Shown piece by piece: positions 46,301 to 55,005 of a stretch of 64,000 nucleotides of DNA. The stretch's first letter is position 1; the number at the start of each line of letters is the position of its first letter. Both the position numbers and the translations under genes were made by a program. This DNA is from Aptenodytes patagonicus (Eukaryota; Chordata; Aves; Sphenisciformes; Spheniscidae): positions 2,795,001 through 2,859,000 of the forward strand of contig NC_134970.1 in the NCBI RefSeq assembly GCF_965638725.1, in the 5' to 3' direction. The notes under the pieces are model-generated. The model searched no databases. It was not told the DNA's origin and worked only from the letters and a program-made list of their open reading frames with translations.

Positions 46301-48496
46301 GATACTTGCACAGGATCATTGTTGGGTGACTACAGAATGACCGTGTTCTCCTCACAGCTCAGTTATTCAGCGAGTGTCCTGATTAACTTTCTCATGAACG
46401 ACTTGACCTTTGTCTTGCCCACATGCTACCTCAAGACAGTTAGGTGGTCTGTATTCTGTATCATCATTATAACTTGGTGACTTTTGCTGCAGAGGACAGT
46501 GAGGACGAGAAAGAAGACCACAAAAATGTGCGTCAGCAACGACAGGCAGCATCCAAAGCGGCTTCTAAACAACGAGAGATGCTTATGGATGATGTGGGTA
46601 GTGAGGAGGAAGAACAAGAGGATGATGAGGCACAGTTCCAGGAGAGTGAGTAAATGGGATTGTAAAAAGTTAAAATTAATGTGACGTGGGTATAGTACCA
46701 GACATGAGTTTATGGGTCTGGCCAGACAGCAAAAGGAACAGAGTTTGCTTTTTGACTGTGCCAGTGAAGACATAAGTTGTCCTTCTCAGTAACTAACTTG
46801 ATACTGCATATCTGTCCAACAGACCCAGCTTACATTTTTCACATCTAGAATTTTTGTTTGAAGTTTGCAGTGAAGATGTATGTCTTTACAACAATCCTTT
46901 AGGGCTGCTTATAAAGTTCTTCAATGCTTTTTGCTGCTTCTTGCTATCCCATTGGTTTTGAGGCATTGATGCTACTTTCAGGTGATGTAAAAGTACTTTA
47001 TCCTTGATTGATCAAAGTAGGACAGTTTGTTTCATAAGAAGAGGTGAGTTCAGCTGGTAATGAACCAGAGTAAGTTCCTGAAATACTGAGTATGATTTCA
47101 GAATGCTGAAACGTGATTTCAGAATGGAGTAAGAGTACCATTGAAAAGATCACTTAACTTCTCTCTGTCAAGAGATTCTCTTTGTTTTGAGATGGGTTAC
47201 TTATTAGGAGATGGAGCGTATTTTGAGGACCTCAAAACACTTGCCTGTTTCATCATGCTAGTGCTTTATCCCTACCAATGTAAAATCTTCTGCTATGTCA
47301 AATTTCTTTAGCACAGCAGATAGGTGGAAGCTCATAAGGTCGCAGAGTCCTAGTTTCCTGTCTCTGCAGTTTAACTGGCAGATCTCTCAACTGTATCTTC
47401 TGCTCCCTTTCCTTTTTTCCAAAAACTTAAATTTCTTTGTGCTTTCAGCAGATTCAGGAAGCGATGAAGACTTCCTCATGGAAGATGATGACGATAGTGA
47501 CTATGGCAGTTCAAAAAAGAAAAATAAAAAGGTCTCCAAGAAATCCAAGCCAGAGAGGAAAGAAAAGAAAATGCCGAAGCCCAGGCTAAAGGCTACAGGT
47601 GAGTCTATGCAAAGAAAGTTATGCAGTTTGCTTTAGGGGCTAGTGTTTTCTTTTTCTGCTATAGAAGACTCAGTGGAAATCTTGGGGTCAGTAGGCATTC
47701 ACATATAATGTTGAAGGGCTAATTCATGTAACTTGCCATGATTTAAAGCAGCGCTATGAAATAATAAGGTGGCTTTAATTCTTAGTTAAGAGATTGAGTT
47801 AGTATCTATGTCTTGTTGGCAAAAACTGCATAGATTGCAAAACCTTCCGTATTGAGATGCTGCAGTCTGACTTTCTATGTATCATAGCCAAATAATATAA
47901 TTGGTGGCTTTGTTTGAGACTCAAGGACTTCGTGATGTTTTCAGGGTGGAGGAAGGTGGAGAAATTTGAACCAAAGGAAAATTTGATGCATTTCTGCAGG
48001 AAGTCTAAAATCATAATAGCAACATATGTACTGGTTTGACAAGAGGCTAGCTATGTTAGTTTATGATGTCATATCCAGTAATTAGTCAGGACTTGCAATT
48101 AAATAGTTTTAAAATCCTGTTAGCTAACTTTTCAGTTCAGCTTTACTAATATGGAGTGCAAAAACCACCGTGTGGGGTATGGTCAAAGCAAAATGAAACC
48201 TGCTACTGAAGTGTCTTGTAAGTTCTGTTTGCATAAAGCCATATGACTTTGTCTTTGTTGCTGATAGTAACTTTTATAAGCTTTTTCTTTTTTCAGTGAC
48301 CCCCAGTCCAGTGAAAGGCAAAGGGAAGGCAGGCCGCCCCACAGCTTCCAAGGCAACAAAAGAAAAGACCCCATCCCCCAAAGAAGAGGATGAAGAACCT
48401 GAAAGTCCCCCAGAAAAGAAAAAATCAGCCAGCCCTCCACCAGAGAAGTCAGGGGATGAGGGATCTGAAGATGAAGCACCCTCTGGTGAAGATTAA
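34339..48496 (+). CDS. NUCKS1: NUCKS1, nuclear ubiquitous casein kinase and CDK substrate (8 coding exons)
   Basis: Chromatin-bound nuclear phosphoprotein, substrate of CK2 and CDKs and paralogue of RAD51AP1, with roles in homologous recombination and transcription. Coding exons are 34339-34355, 42472-42521, 43592-43697, 45714-45769, 46104-46256, 46493-46645, 47449-47598 and 48297-48496, 885 nt and 294 residues. Skipping the 153-bp exon at 46104 gives exactly 243 residues, the human length, with near-identical sequence. The protein is disordered: [19 protein letters not shown] at the N terminus, alternating acidic Ser/Asp/Glu clusters and Lys-rich basic blocks, [13 protein letters not shown] in exon 6, and an AT-hook-like KGKAGRP (237-243) with SP/TP kinase sites near the end, finishing PSGED. 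All introns are GT-AG and in frame. The first coding exon holds only 17 nt, followed by an 8.1-kb intron. Confidence 0.96.
34356..42471 (+). other. NUCKS1: NUCKS1 intron 1
   Basis: 8.1-kb intron (GTGAGT...TTAACAG). GC-rich to about 35170, then strongly AT-rich. It contains the CR1-like relic at 36090-36225, a (GT)n run at 37893-37907 and several A/T homopolymers. No further coding exon is seen. Confidence 0.85.
36090..36225 (+). mobile_element. CR1-like LINE 3'-end relic
   Basis: ATGTTGGACTAGATGGACTA followed by GTGGTCTGATCTCG and CAGTGCCTGTGTTCTG resembles the 3' tail of reptile/bird CR1 elements. It is diverged and lacks any reverse-transcriptase frame. The boundaries are approximate. Confidence 0.5.
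42472..42521 (+). CDS. NUCKS1: NUCKS1 coding exon 2
   Basis: Acceptor TTTTTAACAG, donor GCTG|GTAAAT. It codes [17 protein letters not shown], the most conserved N-terminal motif, also recognisable in RAD51AP1. Confidence 0.95.
42522..45713 (+). other. NUCKS1: NUCKS1 introns 2 and 3
   Basis: Introns 42522-43591 and 43698-45713 are AT-rich. Only short chance frames and homopolymer runs are present. Confidence 0.85.
43592..43697 (+). CDS. NUCKS1: NUCKS1 coding exon 3
   Basis: Acceptor CCCGTCCAG, donor ACAG|GTAAAA. It codes [20 protein letters not shown] through GKNSQED and contains the bipartite basic nuclear-localisation-like stretch KNKRRSGK. Confidence 0.95.
45714..45769 (+). CDS. NUCKS1: NUCKS1 coding exon 4
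   Basis: Acceptor CTCATTTTCAG, donor GCAG|GTAACT. It codes [19 protein letters not shown] and ends in phase 1. Confidence 0.94.
46104..46256 (+). CDS. NUCKS1: NUCKS1 extra 51-codon cassette exon
   Basis: Acceptor CCTTTTCCTTCCAG, donor GCAG|GTAAAA, phase 1 at both ends, so inclusion or skipping keeps frame. It codes residues 77-127: an acidic half starting [17 protein letters not shown], then a basic half ([12 protein letters not shown]...SRKRPA). This segment is not in the 243-residue human canonical protein as I recall it. It parallels exon 7 ([17 protein letters not shown], then [10 protein letters not shown]). The open frame, composition and splice sites argue strongly for a real exon. 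Whether it is constitutive or alternative cannot be told from DNA. A long A run then G run follows the donor (46259-46279). Confidence 0.85.
46493..46645 (+). CDS. NUCKS1: NUCKS1 coding exon 6
   Basis: Acceptor TTTTGCTGCAG, donor GAGA|GTGAGT, phase 1-1, 153 bp. It codes [40 protein letters not shown] and the acidic run ending AQFQE. Confidence 0.95.
47449..47598 (+). CDS. NUCKS1: NUCKS1 coding exon 7 (NAGNAG acceptor)
   Basis: The acceptor is a tandem TTTCAGCAG. Using the first AG (exon from 47449) gives ...[11 protein letters not shown], matching the human length ([11 protein letters not shown]). Using the second (from 47452) gives ...QENSGSDEDF, one residue shorter. The exon then codes [18 protein letters not shown] and the [16 protein letters not shown] basic block. 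The donor is ACAG|GTGAGT. Confidence 0.94.
48297..48496 (+). CDS. NUCKS1: NUCKS1 coding exon 8 (stop codon exon)
   Basis: Acceptor CTTTTTTCAG. It codes [20 protein letters not shown], the [18 protein letters not shown] segment and the terminal [11 protein letters not shown], then TAA at 48494-48496. Confidence 0.96.
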
Positions 48497-50458
48497 ATGG
48501 CAGTTGAGGAAATCTTTGTTTAAAAAAAAAAGAAAAAAAGAAAAAGGAAAAGAAAACATACTTAGGGGTAGAACACGGTTTTGGCTGTGGCTTGACTCAT
48601 GGGCTTTGAATGCTGTCTTTACTTTCAGCTGTTTAATACAGTGTATCCTTTTTTTAATAAGAGGAAACCCTTATACAGTAATATTTTGAAGTCAATGTTC
48701 TCTGTTGGCCATTCCGTTCTCCCTCCCCCACCAAATCTGAAAGCCATTTGAGACAAATTAACAGACCATTTAAATATATATTTTTTTCAAGGGATACTGC
48801 AGTTGTGAAGCAATAAGGTTTGAGACTGATACGTGGAAACCATACTTACAAATCGTTAAGTAGAATAGATTTCCCAGTGCTGGTAAGAGTTCTTTAAAAC
48901 TATTATTCTGTATTTGAATATGTGGAAAAAATGAACCTATGCTTTAACAGACTTTTGTTGATACAAGTTCACTCTCAGAAAAAATGTAGTTGATACGAAT
49001 TCCAATTGAGGAAGAGGAAACATGGGGAGGAGACCTGTGTTTCTTGGATTCAGGCATGTTTTTCATGGAAAGCAATCAAGAGACTTGTAGATGGTCCACT
49101 GTCTTTTATTTAGAAAAGACCCTCCAATTAGGTTGTGAGATCTTTTGTCTTTGCTGGATAGAATACTATTCTGCTTTAGGCAAATTGCAGTTCATTCTAT
49201 ACAAATTCAGATATACAGCCTACAAGCTTCTCACATCCATTAACTATTTTATTTCTTCCAGGGTTGGCTATAGATGGGCAGAATAGGGAAGAGAAATTGA
49301 AAACAATTTTTAAAACTCTGGTTTCCATTTGGTATTGTGGAAAATGTCTTTAAAGTTTTTCCAAGGAAAAAAATTAATGGGTAGTGTAAAACTAAATTCT
49401 TTAGCTTTTGGGGCGAGGGATGTCCTTTTATAAATGTGAAGCAAAGGATTCCTGTAATGCTCTGGTCAGTCTCGGATCCCATGAGTCACGCTTAAGTGTT
49501 TCTCTTCTCTCCCTCCATCTGTCCTAAAAAGGCTATGTAGTCATACCTCTCAGCCTCTCCAGCTACAGTGTTGGACAGCAGACTTCCATCGATAGTGAAC
49601 ATCACCCCGATACCACTTCCATTTCTTCATCCTTCCATCCTACAGCGTGGGAGGCTTTGCTCCCCCATCGACATGTCTGCTTCTAACTGTTGGTCATCAT
49701 TCTGCTCCCTAAGCCTAAGAAGTGCTGAATAGGGAACGGTATTAAAGGATGAAGCTGGGAGGAAGTGGAGATTGGAAGCACTGTAGCAGGGCTATCGTTT
49801 TATAATAAAAGCAGGATGTCCCTCTAAATGCAAGACACTTGAGATGTGTGTGGTGGCATTTTAATGTGTTTTTATCAAAGCAGCCATATCCTTTTTTAAA
49901 CTTTAATTAAAATACACAAGCCTTGGTTTTCAAACCCTAATACAGAGGTTGCTGCCATGTTCGTTGGTGGAAATATTGAAAACTGGACCTGCCATTTTTC
50001 TTTCTTTTTTTTTTTTTCTTAAACCCTTTGTGCTTTCTGTATGTTGCTCACGGTTATCTTATAGCTGACAAGCTTTGCATCTTTTTTTTTTTTTGTCACA
50101 GAACTACACGTTTTGTAACCAGCCTCTTGAAGGTAACATAAGGCAGCTAATTAGTTGGATTTCTGGTGCACATGCTACCAGATTTTTAATCCTGTTTGGA
50201 TTTTAGAGAGCTTTTAGATGTGATACACTAATATGACCAGGAAGGACACTTGGCTGAATGGCATAGGGAGCCTGAAGATGCTGAGCACAGTGTGGAGCCT
50301 AAAATGTGGAACGGAGTATTAATATAACAGCCGAGTGATTGTCTTGTGTGATTCATAGCCATGGATTTTATTGAGGCTGGTAAATTACCTTACCTTGGCT
50401 TATAAAAATTTAAGTTCTCTAACATTCTTTACTATAATGAAACTACTGTTGCCGTTAC

Positions 50459-50464
50459 AATAAA
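50459..50464 (+). terminator. NUCKS1: NUCKS1 internal poly(A) signal
   Basis: AATAAA followed by GATGATCGGTGTTTCC and a T run. It would give a 2-kb 3' UTR isoform. Confidence 0.45.
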
Positions 50465-52028
50465 GATGATCGGTGTTTCCATTGTAAATCTTTTTTTTTT
50501 TTTAAGTGGTTTAATTTTGCAGAACAGCTTAAGGCTGGAGTGGAGTATCAGTCTTGAAAAGGAAGCGAATGTAATCCCCTCTCCTCTCCCACACCTCTTC
50601 CCACCTTCCAGATCTCTGGGAGAGCAGAGTCTCTTGCATTCCCTCCACTCCTAGTCCAGTGCTTATTGGGAAATACTGGGTAATGTGGGAAAACAAATGG
50701 CCAAGTTTTAAAAAACATTTGGGTTAAATTTGGGGGTAGCATACACTTCTGTGAATGTCTGGTCCACATAGTTGTTCCCCTTCAGTCCAGACTATGTTTC
50801 AGGCTATTCTTGTCTATTGGGTTCTTAGGATTTTTTTTGGTATGAAAATGTACAAGGATTACTTAAATGTAGAATACCTCTAGCTGGTCTGGTCAAACAG
50901 CTGTTTCTTTACCCGCTAGACCAGATTTTTTTCTGAAGAGTGTATTTTGTAAGTTCCACTTAAAATATATTTTTGGGGTTTTTTTCTAACACAGTTAACT
51001 GAAGTTAAGGCTGTGAAAAATGTTTCCGTTGTTCTCAGTTCAGGTTTTGGACTGAATTATTTTATGCCTGGCAATTTTGGCCCTTTATCTTAGAAAACTG
51101 TTCTGCTTTCTCATATATTCATCTCTAATGGCTGTTACAGGCTGCATGATGCTTATCTTTTGAGTTTGTCACAACCCAAACACTATGTAAATCCTGTACT
51201 ACTACTGGGATTTTGTAACTTTTTCTATATCTTATTGTTTTGCTGATTTGTGCAAACACTAAGCCCTAACGGTCTCTTGGTTACTCTGTTAGAAATGCAG
51301 CAGTTTACATTTTTACAGATAAAGAAAATTGTGAAGGTTAATTCTTTTTTTAAGTACACAACATTTTTCAGTAGTGGCAGACTTAGCATTTTTTTTAATG
51401 TCCTTTTTAATTTGTATTAAGCATTCTGATTTCTTGAATGAAAGCTGTAAAAATGCCTTTCTTTAGGAGCATCAATAGTTCTTCACGGAGCAGAAAGTTT
51501 CATTCACAGAAGGCTGCTTTGAAAAGATTGTCTTCTGTTACACAGCTGTAGTTTTGGAGCCTTTGCAGAGAGGTAAATGGATTTATTCCAAAGTTCAGTT
51601 AATCTAGTGCCCTGCCCTGGTCTGACTCTTAAAATGGTAGTTCATAACTAACTTCTGTTAGATTCCCTTTTGTATGTTCTGTTTCTGAATCCACGCCACC
51701 ACGTTCAGTTTCGCAGTTATATGCCAATAGTACTGCCTTTAACTGGCCACAAGGCTTGATCAGTAAAAATTTGCAATTTCAGCTGAAATTTCATACTAAA
51801 GATTATTTGCTTCAGTTTCTGTTTGATCAGCATGAGAATGCCAAACATGTCAAGCTAAATGGGTTTCAGAATGGATTGTGGGTGAGAGCAAGACTTAGAA
51901 ATGGGGCAGCCAAGAAGCTTTTAATTTTGTTGTTTTAACTTCATCAAAGCAGAAGAGCGTGTGGGGAGAGAAGCAGCACACCTTGGGTGACTTCTGCTAG
52001 GGAACCTCACCGATGCCAGGTAACGGTT

Positions 52029-52042
52029 CTGAGCATGCTCAG
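52029..52042. repeat. 14-bp perfect palindrome, copy 1
   Basis: CTGAGCATGCTCAG. It is identical to the copy at 52947-52960 in the NUCKS1 3' UTR. The central GAGCATGCTC fits the p53 half-site pattern RRRCWWGYYY. Confidence 0.9.
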
Positions 52043-52946
52043 CTCCTGTGCCTCCACACGGCTGCACCCGCAGGTGATGGACTACCAGGGCAGTAGCAGA
52101 AGATGTGCTTGAATTCCTTTTTTTTTTCTTTTTTCTTTTTTTTTTTTTTCTTCCCCTCCGCTGGTGATGGTCACAAAGGTACAATAGACACTGAGGCGCC
52201 CAGATTAAGGAGGGAGGGAAGTAAACTGTAACATGCTGGAAGCTTTTTGAGCTGTAGAAACTGGTGCTTTGCTTTATGTAATTTGTTTGTGAAGTGTTTA
52301 TTTTTATAACAGATCATATTGTTGAACACATGGTTCTTAAAAACTACAAACTGATCCACAAGTTTAATATTTGAGAAGTTGATGTTCATCTGTTGGGGGA
52401 GGCAGGATATGAAAATGTAAGCAGATGGATATTTAAAGGGACACTGTCACAAAATAGTTGCTGGCGTATAGGATATGTTAGTTTGGGGGACTCGCATCTA
52501 TATGTGGAAATTATATATTCTATATGTATATGATCAAATAGAAAATTTTCCCTGAACTTTGAATATTTTCCTACAGTTTTGGGAGGTTTAAATTCAAGTT
52601 CTGCTAGTGAAACTAGGAAGCAAAACTAACTGTTACGTGCTTACTGTCCAAGATGACTTGTTTTTTTAAAGTACTATGAGGAATATCAGAGCTCTGAAAG
52701 TTGACAGTGTCCTTTCGAGACCTCCCCAAATCAAGTGTATCCTCGCTTTAGACTTCCCACTTCAGTAGGTGACTGGCATTTGAATGTCTTTTCATTGAAC
52801 TCTTTATATTAAAAACAAAAGACAAATATTTCTAAGTCTAGTGAAGTTCTCACGATGTGCTGACTCTGTGTATCAACCACTATTGGAGGTGACTCTCTAG
52901 ACTGCCTGCCCCCTTCAGCCGCGGTGAATCGAGTGGGTCCATCGGT

Positions 52947-52960
52947 CTGAGCATGCTCAG
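52947..52960. repeat. 14-bp perfect palindrome, copy 2
   Basis: Second exact copy of CTGAGCATGCTCAG, 918 bp downstream of the first. Confidence 0.9.
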
Positions 52961-53234
52961 TGTGACTGCAAAACACCATTGTGCATATGCTTTGTATATT
53001 GGGGCAAGGGTTTTTTATATATATATTTTGGGAGGGGTAGTGGGTGGGATGGAGAAATACTCGATCAGCTTAAGCCAGAATAATGTGTGTAAAAGCCCCT
53101 GAAGTATTTTGTGTGTGAGTGCGCGGGTGTGAGTGCGCGCATGGGAGTGTCTGACATCTTATTCCCTTTGTGTTCTGAAGATTTGTGAGTTTTACTTTTT
53201 TTTTCCTGCAGAAACAATTGTTACAAAAAAAAAT

Positions 53235-53242
53235 TGTAAATA
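53235..53242 (+). promoter_or_regulatory. NUCKS1: Pumilio-type element TGTAAATA
   Basis: An exact TGTAnATA match in the 3' UTR, a possible PUM-mediated control site in the mRNA. A single site of this length can occur by chance. Confidence 0.35.
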
Positions 53243-53678
53243 AGAGCTACATAATTTTTGTTTAACCATGAACATCATGTCACAGCAAACCCTGAATAAT
53301 CACTTTGAAGGTAGAGGAGGAGACTCCAGGTAGGGCCTTGGGCCTTTGGCTATCAGCAAGGCATCAGTATATGATATGCAATGAATGTTTGTCTTGAGTA
53401 TTTGCAGTCCCCTCTCGAGCTTTTCTAAAAATCAGGCTCTTTGCAGTTCCCCTCCCCATCCCCTTTAATTTTTCTTTAATCTCACGAGCAGACAGAAAAA
53501 GGGGCAGCTGCAAGCAGTGTTCCAGTGCTGCCGGCCCACGGTCGGGGGGTGTGTGCAGACGTGGCTGTCATCACTGGGCCCGACTGGGTTGGCGACTCTT
53601 GCGATACCTTGACAATACTGAGATCTACCGCATGGTACTAGGAGTTAAGTCTGAATGTAACATTAATGCTTTATTTAA

Positions 53679-53684
53679 AATAAA
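53679..53684 (+). terminator. NUCKS1: NUCKS1 distal poly(A) signal candidate
   Basis: The last canonical AATAAA before the next CpG island, followed by a T run. Later variant hexamers could extend the transcript to about 54160. Confidence 0.5.
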
Positions 53685-54160
53685 AACAACACTTTTTTTT
53701 TTAAGGGGTTGAAGTGAACATGACTGTTGACCATGTTCGTGAATTTATAGATGCAACATTCATTGGTAGAATTGTGTGATGGTCTTTTGTGCTACTTAAT
53801 TTTACATATTCCAGTCTCTGTATGTACCTGCAAAGAAAGAAAAAAAAAAAAATAACAAAACCCTGCTTTGCTTTTATTGAAGGGTTCCCAGGACTGCATA
53901 CCTGCTCCTGAGCTCTGTTTTAAGTATGTGTATCCTTCGCTTGTATTTTGTATTAAAAAAAACACAAGGAAAAAGAACCCTTTATTGTTCAGCATGTTGG
54001 AATTGTGTCCCCTCTTTTATTTTTCTCCTTTTTGGAATATATTAAGCAACTCATTCTTCTGTATCTTTTATTTTCTTTTGTAAACTTTTTGGTTTTGTTT
54101 AAAAATGGCTTTATAAAAGGGCTTTTATAACCCATAAACATGACTCATGTAATTTTTCTG

Positions 54161-54839
54161 CTATTCAAAGGTATTATTCTTCCGCGGTTGCTTTTTGTTT
54201 TGTGAATGTTAGTGAGATGTAAAAACGTCTTCGTCTTTCATGATGTCTGATAGTTTTAGGATTAATTCCTTTGCAGAGCTCGTGCTTTCTCTGAGGAGAG
54301 TAAGTCGGGTTTTGGCCAGAAGAGTTTGGCAAGTATGACCTTCCCTTTTCTGCCTCTGGGCTGAGGGGAGGATTTAAAGAGTTAAGTCATATTGGCAGTA
54401 AAGAACGCAATCCTTGGTTTCATGATCCACGAGAGAGTTGTGAGTTGAGGTTGTCAGGTTCAAAACCAATTACAAAAATCGATGACGAGGAGAGACAAAG
54501 CCTTTACATGTCACGCTCGCCTCCGTCAGCTTTCCCTCGGCAGTCGATGGCCTTTCTATTTTGCCATATATGCCCTGGCAGTGACAATAAATACACAGCC
54601 TGTTCTTTGTGGGTATCGCATGAAAGGGGACAACTGTGTTCATCAGGAACGTCTGCTAAATCATCGTTAGCTGGTTGTCATTCCCAACGCAGATGAATCG
54701 ACCCAGGCACAGGGTGCTTTCTCGACGCGTTATCCCGTGCACTGGGAGGTTGTGGTGCACGGCGAGTTTGCGCTTTTAAGAAATCCGTTATAGCAGACTT
54801 CATCCAGCTTCCTGCAGAGTCTTCGCTCTGATGTCGCAC
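54161..54839. other. Gap between NUCKS1 3' end and next CpG island
   Basis: About 0.7 kb with no supported gene or repeat. Open frames here are short. Confidence 0.6.
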
Positions 54840-55005
54840 AACAGCGAGCCTGGCAGCAGTTTTACCAGCGTTTGCTCCTTTTTCCGTCCCTCGCCGCCTC
54901 CCCGTCGCCCCCGGCTCGCTCCGCGCTGCGCCAGCAGGGGGCGCGCCGCTCCCCGGGCCGCTGCGGCGCCGTCATCCCGCTCCCGCCTCCTTCCTCCGCG
55001 CTGAG
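54840..55005 (+). promoter_or_regulatory. Small CpG island with candidate untranslated first exon
   Basis: GC/CpG-rich sequence ends at CGCTGAG|GTGAGA, a strong donor with GT at 55006-55007. By human gene order the next gene on this strand is SLC45A3, whose first exon is untranslated with its start codon in exon 2. This could be that exon. No SLC45A3 coding sequence is in the window, so the identity is inferred from gene order only. Confidence 0.4.
54931..54944 (+). promoter_or_regulatory. CTCF core motif
   Basis: CCAGCAGGGGGCGC matches the CTCF core consensus CCASYAGRKGGCRS at every position. It lies inside the small CpG island, just past the end of NUCKS1. Confidence 0.75.

Larger units (their letters stand above)
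45770..48296 (+). other. NUCKS1: NUCKS1 introns 4-7
   Basis: Introns 45770-46103 (334 bp), 46257-46492 (236 bp), 46646-47448 (803 bp) and 47599-48296 (698 bp) separate the acidic/basic exons. The 236-bp intron begins with an A run then a G run. No other gene is present. Confidence 0.85.
48497..54160 (+). other. NUCKS1: NUCKS1 long 3' UTR
   Basis: Human NUCKS1 has a 3' UTR of several kilobases, and this AT-rich 5.6-kb stretch fits one. AATAAA occurs at 49804-49809, 50459-50464 and 53679-53684. Near-canonical hexamers occur at about 54111 (TATAAA) and 54133-54138 (CATAAA), the latter followed by T/GT-rich sequence. The exact end is uncertain. It carries a Pumilio-type TGTAAATA at 53235-53242 and two copies of a 14-bp palindrome. 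Confidence 0.65.
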
